Below, piece by piece: positions 41,497-50,620 of a DNA stretch of 64,000 nucleotides. Source of the DNA: Pseudomonadota bacterium (GTDB taxonomy: Bacteria; Myxococcota_A; UBA796; UBA9615); the NCBI GenBank assembly GCA_024229515.1, contig JAAESI010000120.1:57366-121365 (forward strand), read 5' to 3'. Below the pieces are notes generated by a model that worked only from the letters and a program-made list of their open reading frames with translations, was not told the DNA's origin and searched no databases. Made by a program: the position numbers and the translations under genes. How positions within the stretch are numbered: the first letter of the stretch is position 1; each line of letters opens with the position of its first letter.

Positions 41497-42093
41497 ATGA
41501 GCCGTTTCGCCTTGCTGCTGACCTGCCTGTTGATCCCCTGCCTCGCCGCCTGCGGCCCCACCGTGCGCGACGACGACGACGCGGCCCCCGTCGACTTCCG
41601 CATCTGGTCGGACGACCACGTCTCCGCGGACACCCTGGACAACAACCCGCACGACTGCGAAGTCGCGCTCCCGCCCGAGTTCTCGTGCTTCAACGAGAGC
41701 CCCGAGATCTCCTGGGAAGGCGCGCCCGAGGGCACGGTCGCGTTCGCGCTGATCTTCGATGACCCCACCGCGGGCAACTTCCCCCACTGGGCGATCTTCA
41801 ACATCCCCGGCGACGCCACCGGCCTGGACCGGGGCATCAGCGGCCAGGGCGGCAGCGGCATCCCCGATGGCAGCACCGAGCTGAGCAACGGCGCCAACCA
41901 GTCCTCGTACCTCGGCTCCTGCCCCCAGGCCGGCTTCGTCAACGAGTACAGCTGGCGGCTCTACGCCCTCGACGCCGAGCTCGACACCGCCGCCACCGCG
42001 ACCTTCGGCGAGCTGGAGAACGACGCCGAGGATGCCGAGATCGAGATGGTCTCGATGTGCCACGTCTTCGACGGCAGCAACTCGGACATCTAG
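41497..42093 (+). CDS. YbhB/YbcL-type PEBP-family lipoprotein
   Basis: This 198-residue protein has a signal peptide with a lipobox-like end (LAACGP) and an acidic linker (TVRDDDDAAP). The rest matches bacterial Raf-kinase-inhibitor-like proteins: SPEISWEGAPEGTVAFALIF, DDPTAGNFPHWAIFNIP and YSWRLYALDAEL. The ligand pocket DDP...HW is intact. The family binds phospholipid head groups or related anions. The mature chain holds four Cys beyond the lipidated one, making it a plausible client of the divergent disulfide-forming fusion. GGAGG is 6 bp before the ATG. Confidence 0.88.
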   Translation: MSRFALLLTCLLIPCLAACGPTVRDDDDAAPVDFRIWSDDHVSADTLDNNPHDCEVALPPEFSCFNESPEISWEGAPEGTVAFALIFDDPTAGNFPHWAIFNIPGDATGLDRGISGQGGSGIPDGSTELSNGANQSSYLGSCPQAGFVNEYSWRLYALDAELDTAATATFGELENDAEDAEIEMVSMCHVFDGSNSDI

Positions 42094-43136
42094 TGGTCTT
42101 CCGCCGCTCGCGCCCGCCGCGTGAGGTCCGTCCCGGCACGATTGTCCGGGTTCCCGTCAGCAGCACCCTGCTGGAGGGGAACCGTCTTGGGGATCCCGTG
42201 GAGCGCACGCTCCCCGTGTACCTCCCGCCCGGCTACGACGAGGAGCCGGGCGGGAGGTATCCGGTCAGCTTCTACCTCGCCGGATTCCTCGGCACCGGCC
42301 GCTCCCAGCTGAACTGGAAGCCCTGGGCCGAGACGCTGCCGCAGCGGCTGGATCGCTTGATCGCGGAGGACCGAATCGGTCCCATGATCGTCGCGTTCCC
42401 GGACTGCTTTACGCGTCTGGGAGGGTCGCAGTACATCGATTCGTCGGTCTGCGGTCCGTACGCCCAGCACCTGATCAACGAGCTGGTGCCGTTGGTGGAC
42501 GAGCAGTTCCGCACGGTCGCGGACCGGGACCACCGCGCGATCTTCGGCAAGAGCAGCGGCGGCTTCGGGGCGATGGTCCACGGCATGCTCCACCCGGAGG
42601 TCTGGGGGGCGCTGGCGTGCCACAGCGGCGACTCGTTCTTCGAGTTCTGCTTCCTCACCGACCTGCCCCGCACGCTCAACGAGATCACCAAGCACGGCTC
42701 GGTGGGGGCGTTCCTCGAGGCGTTCGGGCAGAAGCACAAGCGGTCGGGGGCGGAGACGCACGCGATGATGCACCTCGCCATGGCGGCCTGCTTCGACCCC
42801 CAGCCGACGCACCCCGATGGGTTCGAGCTTCCGGTCGACCTGAAGACGGGGGCGGTGAGCCCGGAGCGGTGGGAGCGCTGGCTCGCCTGGGACCCCGTCC
42901 ACATGATTCCGCGCCACGCCGACGCGCTGAAGTCGAGCCGGCTGGTGTTCGTCGATTGCGGAAGCCGCGACCAGTACCACCTGCACTACGGTGCGCGGCA
43001 GATGCGCGACGCGATGAGCGCCGCGGGCATCAAGTACGACTACGAGGAGTTCTCCGACAACCACTCCTCGATCGACTACCGCATGGACGTCAGCCTGCCG
43101 CGCCTTTATTCGGCGATCTCCGGTGGGTTAAGCTGA
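42093..43136 (+). CDS. Putative esterase (alpha/beta hydrolase, esterase D type)
   Basis: This is a 347-residue serine hydrolase. IFGKSSGGFGAMVHGMLHPE contains the nucleophile elbow (GKSSGG). VFVDCGSRDQYHLH supplies the acid and FSDNHSSIDYRM the catalytic His. The N-terminal strand VERTLPVYLPPGYDEEPGGRY is typical of the PF00756 group. There is no signal peptide, so it is probably cytoplasmic. The GTG start overlaps the TAG of the lipoprotein gene by one base. Substrates of this family include short acyl esters and enterobactin-like esters; none can be assigned. Confidence 0.88.
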   Translation: MVFRRSRPPREVRPGTIVRVPVSSTLLEGNRLGDPVERTLPVYLPPGYDEEPGGRYPVSFYLAGFLGTGRSQLNWKPWAETLPQRLDRLIAEDRIGPMIVAFPDCFTRLGGSQYIDSSVCGPYAQHLINELVPLVDEQFRTVADRDHRAIFGKSSGGFGAMVHGMLHPEVWGALACHSGDSFFEFCFLTDLPRTLNEITKHGSVGAFLEAFGQKHKRSGAETHAMMHLAMAACFDPQPTHPDGFELPVDLKTGAVSPERWERWLAWDPVHMIPRHADALKSSRLVFVDCGSRDQYHLHYGARQMRDAMSAAGIKYDYEEFSDNHSSIDYRMDVSLPRLYSAISGGLS

Positions 43137-43143
43137 CCGGCGC

Positions 43144-43986
43144 ATGAAGCAGCTGACTTTGCTTTGGGGCGGCCGCAAGCAGGCCGTCTTCCTGCTGGAT
43201 GAGCCGCACGTGGTCATCGGCCGCGGTCGCAGCGCCCATGTGGCGCTCGACGGCAACCCGATCGTCAGCCGCCAGCACGCCGTCATTCGCGCCGAACTCG
43301 ACGCCCACGTGCTCGAGGATCTGGGCGGGGCCAACGGCACGTTCGTCAACGATCAGCGGATCGGTCAGGTTCGTCTTCGCCTCGGCGACCGGATCATCAT
43401 CGGCAAGCACACGCTGCGGTACGAAGAGAGCACGCCGGAGGCGGTCAGCCTCAAGCGCAAGGCGGTCGACGTCGACCCGGCCGAGGACGAGTCGCCCGCG
43501 ACCGTTCAGAACATGCCCGCGATGACGCCCGGCAAGCGGGGCGGTCCTCCGCCGGCGCCGTGGCAGATGACCGCCGAGGCGGAAGGGGGCATCGGCGGAT
43601 CGCTCACCGGCGGCAACCAGGAGCGCACGGTCGCGGCGAGCAAGGACGAGCTGGAGACCCTGCTGGCCCAGATGAAGGTCAAGTCGGGGCCGCACGTGTC
43701 GATCATGCGGAAGGGCAAGATCGACCTGGTTCCGCTGGACGAGCCTCCGATCCTCATCGGCCACACCGACGAGTGCCGGATCCGCCTCAAGGGCTCCAAG
43801 TGGTTCGGCCGCATCGCCGCGGCGATGGACAAGGACGGCGGCACGTGGTGGATCCACGCCCGGTCGCCCTTCTGGAACCCCGTTCAGGTCGGGGGCAGCA
43901 AGCTGGCCAAGAAGCGCAAGCTGACCAACGGCGCCACGATCGTCGCCGGCGATCTGAAGTTCCGCTTCTCCATCGGCGAGCAGTGA
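43144..43986 (+). CDS. Double FHA-domain protein
   Basis: This is a 280-residue cytoplasmic protein. Residues 1-95 form a complete FHA domain (VVIGRGRSAHVALDGN, IVSRQHAVIRAELD, GGANGTFVNDQRI) with the Arg, Ser and Asn residues that read phosphothreonine. A Pro/Gly-rich linker follows. Residues 185-280 look like a second, degenerate FHA domain (PILIGHTDECRIRLKG, then WNPVQVGGSKL), without the SxxH core. Its stop overlaps the next start (GTGA), coupling it to a Tat-exported protein and an oxidoreductase. Partners are probably Ser/Thr-kinase substrates. Confidence 0.87.
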   Translation: MKQLTLLWGGRKQAVFLLDEPHVVIGRGRSAHVALDGNPIVSRQHAVIRAELDAHVLEDLGGANGTFVNDQRIGQVRLRLGDRIIIGKHTLRYEESTPEAVSLKRKAVDVDPAEDESPATVQNMPAMTPGKRGGPPPAPWQMTAEAEGGIGGSLTGGNQERTVAASKDELETLLAQMKVKSGPHVSIMRKGKIDLVPLDEPPILIGHTDECRIRLKGSKWFGRIAAAMDKDGGTWWIHARSPFWNPVQVGGSKLAKKRKLTNGATIVAGDLKFRFSIGEQ

Positions 43987-44465
43987 CCGCCGCCGGCACG
44001 TCGCGCCGGCAGTTCATCACCGGAAGCCTGCTGTTTTCGGCCGCGTTCGCGGGCTACCACGCGTGGGGTCGCCGTCCGTGGGCTGAACCCCCGCCCTCGG
44101 GCGAGCTCCCCGGTCCCCAGGGCACCACCCTCGTCGCCGCCTTCGCCGTGATGTTGGAGGACGACGCCGCCGCCGCGCGCGCGGCCGCCGAGCTCGACGC
44201 GTCGTTGGACGCAGACCAACTGGAGCAGCTCGGGTTGGCCCTCAAGGTGCTGGAGTTCGCGCCCGCCGGCCCCCTCACCTCGACCCGGTTCTCCCGCATG
44301 GACCGCGCGCGGCAGACCGAGGTGATCCGGGCCTGGGAGGCCTCGCGCCTGGGCGTGCGCCGGCAGATCGCGGCGACGCTGCGGCAGGCGGCTCGGTTCA
44401 TCCACTTCAGCCAGCCCAGCACCTGGGCGGCGATGGGCTACGACGGCCCCTGGGTGGGCAAGTGA
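43983..44465 (+). CDS. Tat-exported small subunit of a GMC-type dehydrogenase
   Basis: This 160-residue protein begins with a twin-arginine signal (TSRRQFITGSLLFSAAFAGY). The mature part is helical (LEQLGLALKVLEFAPAG, RMDRARQTEVIRAWEASR), and its pattern recalls gluconate-2-dehydrogenase subunit 3 proteins that travel with GMC flavoproteins. It overlaps both neighbours by GTGA. Because the next protein has no signal peptide of its own, it may be carried across the membrane together with this subunit. Confidence 0.75.
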   Translation: MTAAGTSRRQFITGSLLFSAAFAGYHAWGRRPWAEPPPSGELPGPQGTTLVAAFAVMLEDDAAAARAAAELDASLDADQLEQLGLALKVLEFAPAGPLTSTRFSRMDRARQTEVIRAWEASRLGVRRQIAATLRQAARFIHFSQPSTWAAMGYDGPWVGK

Positions 44466-45919
44466 GGACGCTCAAGGTCCAGGACGTCATCGTCGGATCG
44501 GGGGCGGCCGGGGGTGTGCTCGCCCACCGCCTCAGCCGCGCGGGTCGGTCGGTCGCCCTCGTCGAAGAGGGGCCGGAGGTCAGCAAGGCGGACTTCACCC
44601 AACGCGAAGACCAGATGTACGCGCTGCTGCACCGCGACGCCGGCGGGCAGGCGACGGTCGACGGAGGCGTGGCGGTGCTGCAGGGGCGCTGCCTCGGCGG
44701 TTCGACGACGGTGAACATGGGCGACTGCGTGCCGATCACCGACGGCGTGATCGACCACTGGCGCCAGCACTTCGGGTGGGGCGATTGGGGCGGCATCAGC
44801 AACGCCGACATCCACGCTGCTGCGGCCGCGGTCCAGGCCGACATGGGCGCGGGGCCGATCCCCGAGGACATGGTCAACAAGGCCAACGATCTGCTGCGTC
44901 AGGGCGCCGGCAGCCTCGGCATGGCGGGGGAGATCCTCCACCACAACCGAGTCGGCTGCATCGGCGCGGGCTACTGCACGATCGGCTGCGCGTACGATGC
45001 CAAGCGGGGGACCCTGGTGGCCCACATCCCCGCCGCGCGGGAGGCCGGCTGCGAGCTGCTGTGCGACGCGCTCGTGGACCGCGTCATCCTCGACGGGAGC
45101 CGCGCCGTCGGCGTCGAAGGGCCGGGCTTCCGGGTCGACGCGGAGCGGGTGTTCCTGTGCGCCGGGGCGATCCACACCTGCGGGATCCTCCACCGATCGG
45201 GTCACTCCAGCGACGCCGTGGGCGCGAACCTGTCGCTGCAGCCGCAAGCGCCGCTGGTGGCGATCTTCCCCGAGGAGGTGCGGTTCTTCCGCGGGGTCCC
45301 GCAGTCGTACGCGGTGGTCGAGGACCTGACTTCGGACGCGGACCATGGCCTGGGCGGGTTCACCCTCGAGGGCGTCTCCACGGGGCCGGCCCTGGCGTCC
45401 TCCATGATCCCGGGAACCATGGCGGAACTCATCGCGTTGATGAGCCGGTACGCGCACATGGCCGCGTCGCTGTGCCTCGTCCCCGACCGTCCGGGGGGCC
45501 GCGTGGTGTGGGGCGATCGCCCCCGGCCGACGATCAAGTACACGCCGTCGGACGACCACCAGCGTCGGCTGCGGGCTGCGATCAAGGCGGCCTCGCGCTG
45601 CTACCTCGCGGCGGGCGCCGAGCGGGTCATCGGTCCGGCGGCGGGATGCCCCGAGATGCGGTCCGAGGCGGACCTCGCGGCGATCGACACGATGTCGATG
45701 CGGTCCTCCGACCTGCCGATGATCTCAGCCCATCCCCAGGGGAGCTGCCGGATGGCGCCGGATGCGTTCAACTCGGTGGTCGACATGGACTTCCGGGTGC
45801 GCGGTGTCGACGGCGTGTGGCTCTGCGACGCGTCGATCTTCCCGACGACGGCGTCGACCCACACGATGGTCCCGGTGATGTCGATGGCGCACCTGCTGGC
45901 GCAGCAGGTGCTGAGCTAG
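44462..45919 (+). CDS. GMC-family FAD oxidoreductase
   Basis: This 485-residue flavoprotein resembles gluconate/alcohol dehydrogenase large subunits and cholesterol oxidase. The FAD motif DVIVGSGAAGGVLAHRLSRAG is followed by LQGRCLGGSTTVNMGDCVPI (the GMC signature), VERVFLCAGAIHTCGIL-type strands, and at the end SAHPQGSCRMAPD with DASIFPTTASTHTMVPVMSM. That last stretch places a His/Asn-like catalytic region near the flavin. The acceptor is unknown, possibly a cytochrome. The GTG start overlaps the Tat subunit stop. Its stop overlaps the convergent DUF885 gene by 4 bp. Confidence 0.88.
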   Translation: MRTLKVQDVIVGSGAAGGVLAHRLSRAGRSVALVEEGPEVSKADFTQREDQMYALLHRDAGGQATVDGGVAVLQGRCLGGSTTVNMGDCVPITDGVIDHWRQHFGWGDWGGISNADIHAAAAAVQADMGAGPIPEDMVNKANDLLRQGAGSLGMAGEILHHNRVGCIGAGYCTIGCAYDAKRGTLVAHIPAAREAGCELLCDALVDRVILDGSRAVGVEGPGFRVDAERVFLCAGAIHTCGILHRSGHSSDAVGANLSLQPQAPLVAIFPEEVRFFRGVPQSYAVVEDLTSDADHGLGGFTLEGVSTGPALASSMIPGTMAELIALMSRYAHMAASLCLVPDRPGGRVVWGDRPRPTIKYTPSDDHQRRLRAAIKAASRCYLAAGAERVIGPAAGCPEMRSEADLAAIDTMSMRSSDLPMISAHPQGSCRMAPDAFNSVVDMDFRVRGVDGVWLCDASIFPTTASTHTMVPVMSMAHLLAQQVLS

Positions 45920-47619
45920 GCGGTCAGCAGGCCCCGGTCCACGAACACACGCCGCAGCCAGGCGATCGGCATGTTCGCGCTGCGCAGCATGATGCGGTGG
46001 AAGGTGCGGTCCAGATCGAGCCCCTCGAGCCCGTTGTCGGCCGCCTCGAGATCGCGCTTCAGCTGCCACACGGTGACGTTTCCGAGCAGGTAGGACAGCG
46101 GGTAGCCGCGCTCCTGGGAGTACCAGTTGAGCTCCGCTTCGACGCGTCCGTCGACGAACCCGGTGACCTCCTTGAGCAGCTTGCCGGCGGCGACGAAGGG
46201 GTCGGGATCGCTGGTGTCGACGTCCAGCCCGACGTCGAGGAAGTCGCGGTTCCCGGTCATGAAGAAGAGGTCGAGCACGACGCGAGCGCCGATGCGGGAC
46301 AGGTCGCGCTTGCCGGTGAACCGGGCCTCCTCCTCGAGGTCGCCCATGTAGCCGAGGTCGAGCATGTAGTCCTCGAGCATCGTGGTCCATCCCTCGGCGT
46401 AGTCGGCCGAGTCGTAGATGCGGCGCACGGGGGAGTCGTTGAGCGCGGAGGTGGCGAGCTGGAGGTGATGCCCGGGGATGCCCTCGTGGATCATCATCCC
46501 GGGGATGGACAGCTCGGTGTGCTCGGGCAGCAGCTCGTCCGACAGCGTCAGGTAGACGAGGGACCGCCGCGTGCCTTCGCGCAGCGGCGGCGGCGGCATC
46601 ATCGCGCCGGCGGGGATGCTCGGCTCCATGAAGCCGGGGGTGCGCAGGATGTTCATGTCCTGGTCGTCGGGGATCTCGAACAGGTCGCGCTCGCGGATGA
46701 ACCCGAGGATCTTCTTCCGCTCCTCCTGGTAGCGATCCAGCACCTTCTCCAGCGGTCCGTCGCCGATGTCGACGGCGAACTTGGCGTTGAGCCAGCGGTG
46801 CAGCTCGGCCGTGGGCATGGCGGGGTCGAGCCCGTGCCGCCTCACGATGTTCTTCCGCAGCGCCTCGATCTGGGCGCCGGTCGTGCTCAGCCAGTCGCGC
46901 GCCACGGCGTGGAGCTCCTCGAGGCTCAGCTCCACCCCCCGCAGCCGGACCAACGATCGGGCGTCGGCCTCGTTCAGGTGCAGCGCCTTCGTCGTGGGCA
47001 TCGCTTCCAGCCGCTCGGCGTAGCTCGCGAGGGCGTCGGTGGCCTTGGCCGCGGCCTCCTCGAGCGTCTCGGCCTCAGACCACGCCACCTCGTCGGCCCA
47101 ACCGCACACGGTGTCCAGCAGGTCGGGCGCCTCCTCCACCTTCTCCAGGTCCATGCTCACCCAGCGCTGGAGCGGGTGGTCGAGCCGGTCGATCATCGCG
47201 TCGAGGAACGCCGGCACCTGCTGCACGCGGGCGAGCACGTCGGCGAGCCGTGCCTCGGCGGGGCGGGGATCGTTGGTGAAGATGAGGAAGAGCCCTTCGG
47301 TCACGCCTTGGCCGGCGTTGGGCATCTGCTGCAGCCGGGTGCGCCCGTTCCAGGTGTAGGTCCCGTCGTGGATGGCGCGTTCGAGGCTCAGCCGGACCAG
47401 ATCGAGGTCGAGCTTCCGGTCGAAGGATTCGGCGTCGGGGTCCAGGGAATCGAGCCGGGCCAGCAGCGCGCGGGCGTCGGCGACGCGGGCCTCTTCGAAC
47501 GCCAGCGAGGGGTCGTCGAGGGCGCCGACGTTGTCGTCCAGCCCCAGGTACACGCGCTGATCGGGCTGCGCGGTCTGGAAGGCGACGAAGTCGGAAGACA
47601 GGGTGTCGAGGGCAGTCAC
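45916..47619 (-). CDS. DUF885-family zinc carboxypeptidase-like protein
   Basis: This 567-residue helical protein belongs to the DUF885 group of predicted metallopeptidases. The signature MMIHEGIPGHHLQLATS (about 378-394) has the HExxxxHH-type metal site, and EGWTTMLEDYMLDLGY follows with the third ligand region. The C-terminus has NWYSQERGYPLSYLLGNVTV. There is no signal peptide. The GTG start is preceded by TACAAC 7 bp upstream and no Shine-Dalgarno. It lies convergent to the GMC operon and downstream of the secreted metzincin. Confidence 0.85.
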   Translation of the reverse strand: MTALDTLSSDFVAFQTAQPDQRVYLGLDDNVGALDDPSLAFEEARVADARALLARLDSLDPDAESFDRKLDLDLVRLSLERAIHDGTYTWNGRTRLQQMPNAGQGVTEGLFLIFTNDPRPAEARLADVLARVQQVPAFLDAMIDRLDHPLQRWVSMDLEKVEEAPDLLDTVCGWADEVAWSEAETLEEAAAKATDALASYAERLEAMPTTKALHLNEADARSLVRLRGVELSLEELHAVARDWLSTTGAQIEALRKNIVRRHGLDPAMPTAELHRWLNAKFAVDIGDGPLEKVLDRYQEERKKILGFIRERDLFEIPDDQDMNILRTPGFMEPSIPAGAMMPPPPLREGTRRSLVYLTLSDELLPEHTELSIPGMMIHEGIPGHHLQLATSALNDSPVRRIYDSADYAEGWTTMLEDYMLDLGYMGDLEEEARFTGKRDLSRIGARVVLDLFFMTGNRDFLDVGLDVDTSDPDPFVAAGKLLKEVTGFVDGRVEAELNWYSQERGYPLSYLLGNVTVWQLKRDLEAADNGLEGLDLDRTFHRIMLRSANMPIAWLRRVFVDRGLLTA

Positions 47620-47626
47620 GGGGCCG

Positions 47627-47632
47627 GTTGTA
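47627..47632 (-). promoter_or_regulatory. Possible -10 element of the DUF885 gene
   Basis: On the minus strand TACAAC ends 7 bp before the GTG start. There is no Shine-Dalgarno. Confidence 0.25.
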
Positions 47633-47653
47633 CCAGCCCCGTGACGCCGTGGA

Positions 47654-50479
47654 TCACAGACCGAAGGGCGAGCTCGCCGACGTGCCGCAGAAGCCGTCGC
47701 CGCGGAGGCTGGTGCAGACGCTCCGCTCGAGGATCTGGAAGTCGTCGATGTCCTCCAGCCACGCGTCGAACGTGCCATCGGCGAACGGCAGGAAGAAGAT
47801 CGGCCGATCCAGGTTCTGGTTGTGCTCGCCCTTGCCCCAGAGGCTCACCCAGGCGCCCTTGAGGGTGGCCAGCGCCTCATCCTCGTAGAGCGTCACCCCG
47901 GCCCCCGGCAGGGCGAAGGCCCACTGGTTCGTGACCTGACCCCACTGCGCGAAGGTGATGTTCGTGACGAGGTCGTTCGGCTCCAGCGCCGAGGTCAGGA
48001 CCATCCTGGTGGCGTCCCGGGTGTCCGGCGCCGTGCCCAGGCGGTCGACGCTGGTGACCCAGTAGGCCCCCGTGCGCATCGCCTCGCCGTTGGAGGTTCG
48101 GTTGCGGTGCCAGGCAAGGCCCGGCTTCGCCACGGTCGGAGTCGTGCCCGCGAGCGCCGCCGGCACGGGCCTCCAGCCCAGAGTCGCGGGGTCCTGGCAG
48201 TGCAGCGTCATCGCCCCCATGCCGTCGGTGAACACGCCACAGCTGCGGCCGCCGTCGATGGGGGTGTCGGCCAGCGTGGGGCTCTGACTTCCGCCCAAGG
48301 GGCTGCCATTGGCGTCCAGCACGGGGCTCGTCTGCGTGAACATCGCGCCCTCGGAGGTGAGGTACCGGCCCGTGTTCCGATCGCGCCAGTACAGCCCCAG
48401 CCGCCGCGTCTTGCCGTTGTGGACGGCGGGGTCGAGGTGGGTGAGAGCGAGCTCCGGCTCCCGGTCGGTGTCCGAGCCGTGAACGACGGTCTCCAGCGTC
48501 CACTGCTGCAGCTCACCGTTGGCGGCGGCGGTGGGGGAGCCGAGGGTGCGGATGCGGTTCGTGATGGTGGAGACGTAGGCGACGATCACCTGGCCTCCGT
48601 CCAACGTGACGGCCGAGACGTGGGCGGCCGGCGAGTCGGTGGGCACGGCGATGGCCGGAGCCCAGGTCATGCAATCGGAGCCGAGGGTGTCCCCGCCGGG
48701 GCAGCTGCCCTGGGTGTCGATGCCCGAGTGCTCGCCCCGCCGGTACCAGACGGTCTCGCCGTGCACGTAGAACAGGTAGAGGTAGTCGCCTCGGCGCACG
48801 ATGTCGGGCGTGCTCGCGGCCATCGGTAGCCCGTGCGAGAGCACCTCCTGGTTCTGCGCGAAGGCGGTGCAGTTGGCCCAGTTCGCCCACCCGGCGGGGC
48901 CGCGCACCAGACCGGTGAAGAAGCCGGCCGTCGTGACCGTTCCGTCGCGGTTCCAGTCGATGCCGGCGAACGAGTCGATCCCGCCCCACAGGTTCGACCA
49001 GATGCCGTTGGGGGGAGCGACTCCGATGCCCCATGACTCGCCCAGCGACGACGGGTTGATCACGAAGCCGGAGGCGTCGTCCGACAGCGTGCCGGTGGAG
49101 TCCGCGTAGTTCATCAGGCTGTCGTAGCTGGGCTTGCAGTCGTAGCGGCCGGCCTTGTCGTGGCCCCAGTGCTGCAGGCCGAGGATGTGACCGAACTCGT
49201 GGGCGAACAGCACCGGCTGCAGGTTCGTCGTGCTGCCGTTCCAGCCCATCTTGTTGCCGGTCGCCTGGCCGCCGCTTCCGGGTCCGTTGGCGTACAGGCC
49301 GTAGCGGAAGTGGCTCTTTCGATGGAGCTGCATGCGGTTGGTGTAGGCGTTCTGGTAGGTCATCGGAGGCACGGCGGTGCCCCCGCCGAAGTCACCAATG
49401 AGCGTGCCGCCGCCCCACACCGGGGTTCCGACATCGAAGTGGAGGTTGATGCCGGGGAGTCCGTCGAGGTTGCGGATCGAATTGGCCGAGCCGGCGCCGT
49501 AGATGCTCTGGAGCTGAACCGCGGTCGCGAGCCCGAAGGGGTGGGTCGTGCCCACCGGGAAGCCGCCCATGTTGGTGGGACCGATCACGTAGTCGATCTC
49601 CATGAAGACGTCCTTGTGGGCGGGGTCCGCGCCGTACATGCGGAGCGGCTCGGGGAAGATCCCCCACCAGTCTTCGATGCCGAAGACCTCGTCCCGATCG
49701 CTCAGCCCGTCGCGGTCGGAGTCGACCGTGTCGAAGATGCCGATGCAGGGGGCGGCGAGCTTGTCGTCGCAGCTCCCGAGCGCCGCCTCGAGGGCGGTGC
49801 CGAGGCCGTCCTTGTCTCCGTCCGAGGCGGGGCGATCGTTGAGGAAGACCTCCACGAGGCCGCCCATCGACGCGGACGCGACGATGATTCCCGTCACGCC
49901 GGTGGTGTTCTGGATCCGGGCGTGATCGCCGAGCCCTTTGTCGTGATCGACGGCTACGAAGTCCTGGTTGGGAGCGAGCGCGAGGATGAGGGTGTCGGTC
50001 GGTCCGCCGACCATCGACCCGGTCTGGAAGTCCATCGGCGTGCCGGGAGCCTGGACGCGGACCCCACCGATCGCCTCGTCCTGCCAGGTGTGCTGCCACG
50101 ACAGGGTCCCGTTCAGGGCTTCCACGGACGCCTCGACGTCCGCGGTCCCGCTGGGGGTGGCGAAGGTGTGCATCCAGATTTCGACCTCGACCTGCCAGGG
50201 CAGGGTGTTGGTCCAGGCTGCGCGGGACGCGAACGGGTGGGCGCCGCTGTCGTCGTCGGATTCGAGCCATTGGCCGGTGGCGGCGTCGACGAGGTGGACG
50301 ACCGTGTCGTCTCCGAGCGCCATGTCGGTCGTCTCCACCGTCAGCGTCGAAGAGCCGGGCACCATGAGCGTGTCGCGAAACACCGGGGTCGGAGCCACGG
50401 TTTGTACGGGTTGGGCCGCGGCGCTGGAGGAGGCCAGGGCGGCGAGGGCGAGGGTGGTCAGGAGCAGGGTCGGTCGCAT
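47654..50479 (-). CDS. Secreted metzincin-type metalloprotease
   Basis: This 941-residue exported protein has a signal peptide (LLLTTLALAALASSSAAA). It carries an N-terminal jelly-roll-like domain (residues 25-200). An acidic calcium-binding region of thrombospondin-3 type follows (DTVDSDRDGLSDRDEVFGIE). Then comes the protease domain with FAHEFGHILGLQHWGHD near 420-435. This is the HExxHxxGxxH zinc site, with SLMNYAD as the Met-turn. The remaining 450 residues contain strands typical of a beta-propeller or lectin region (TPDIVRRGDYLYLFYVHGET). AAAGGA lies before ATG 50479. It probably degrades extracellular protein, in line with predatory or saprophytic life, though that is inference. Confidence 0.88.
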   Translation of the reverse strand: MRPTLLLTTLALAALASSSAAAQPVQTVAPTPVFRDTLMVPGSSTLTVETTDMALGDDTVVHLVDAATGQWLESDDDSGAHPFASRAAWTNTLPWQVEVEIWMHTFATPSGTADVEASVEALNGTLSWQHTWQDEAIGGVRVQAPGTPMDFQTGSMVGGPTDTLILALAPNQDFVAVDHDKGLGDHARIQNTTGVTGIIVASASMGGLVEVFLNDRPASDGDKDGLGTALEAALGSCDDKLAAPCIGIFDTVDSDRDGLSDRDEVFGIEDWWGIFPEPLRMYGADPAHKDVFMEIDYVIGPTNMGGFPVGTTHPFGLATAVQLQSIYGAGSANSIRNLDGLPGINLHFDVGTPVWGGGTLIGDFGGGTAVPPMTYQNAYTNRMQLHRKSHFRYGLYANGPGSGGQATGNKMGWNGSTTNLQPVLFAHEFGHILGLQHWGHDKAGRYDCKPSYDSLMNYADSTGTLSDDASGFVINPSSLGESWGIGVAPPNGIWSNLWGGIDSFAGIDWNRDGTVTTAGFFTGLVRGPAGWANWANCTAFAQNQEVLSHGLPMAASTPDIVRRGDYLYLFYVHGETVWYRRGEHSGIDTQGSCPGGDTLGSDCMTWAPAIAVPTDSPAAHVSAVTLDGGQVIVAYVSTITNRIRTLGSPTAAANGELQQWTLETVVHGSDTDREPELALTHLDPAVHNGKTRRLGLYWRDRNTGRYLTSEGAMFTQTSPVLDANGSPLGGSQSPTLADTPIDGGRSCGVFTDGMGAMTLHCQDPATLGWRPVPAALAGTTPTVAKPGLAWHRNRTSNGEAMRTGAYWVTSVDRLGTAPDTRDATRMVLTSALEPNDLVTNITFAQWGQVTNQWAFALPGAGVTLYEDEALATLKGAWVSLWGKGEHNQNLDRPIFFLPFADGTFDAWLEDIDDFQILERSVCTSLRGDGFCGTSASSPFGL

Positions 50480-50620
50480 GTTGGTCCTTTCGTCCCAACG
50501 CCCTTTCGCAACGCCCGTGCCAGGTTCGGCACAGGCGCTACGTCCATCGAATCACTCATCCAGCGGGGTCTGAAGGGAGGTGCCCGCACCCTCGGCGCAC
50601 GGTGCACGCACGCTGCTCGC

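Noticed and set aside
38326..42093. A 1255-codon plus-strand frame across the VKOR fusion region
   Set aside because: Only its last 198 residues (the PEBP lipoprotein from 41497) are real. The rest is antisense to two convincing minus-strand genes.
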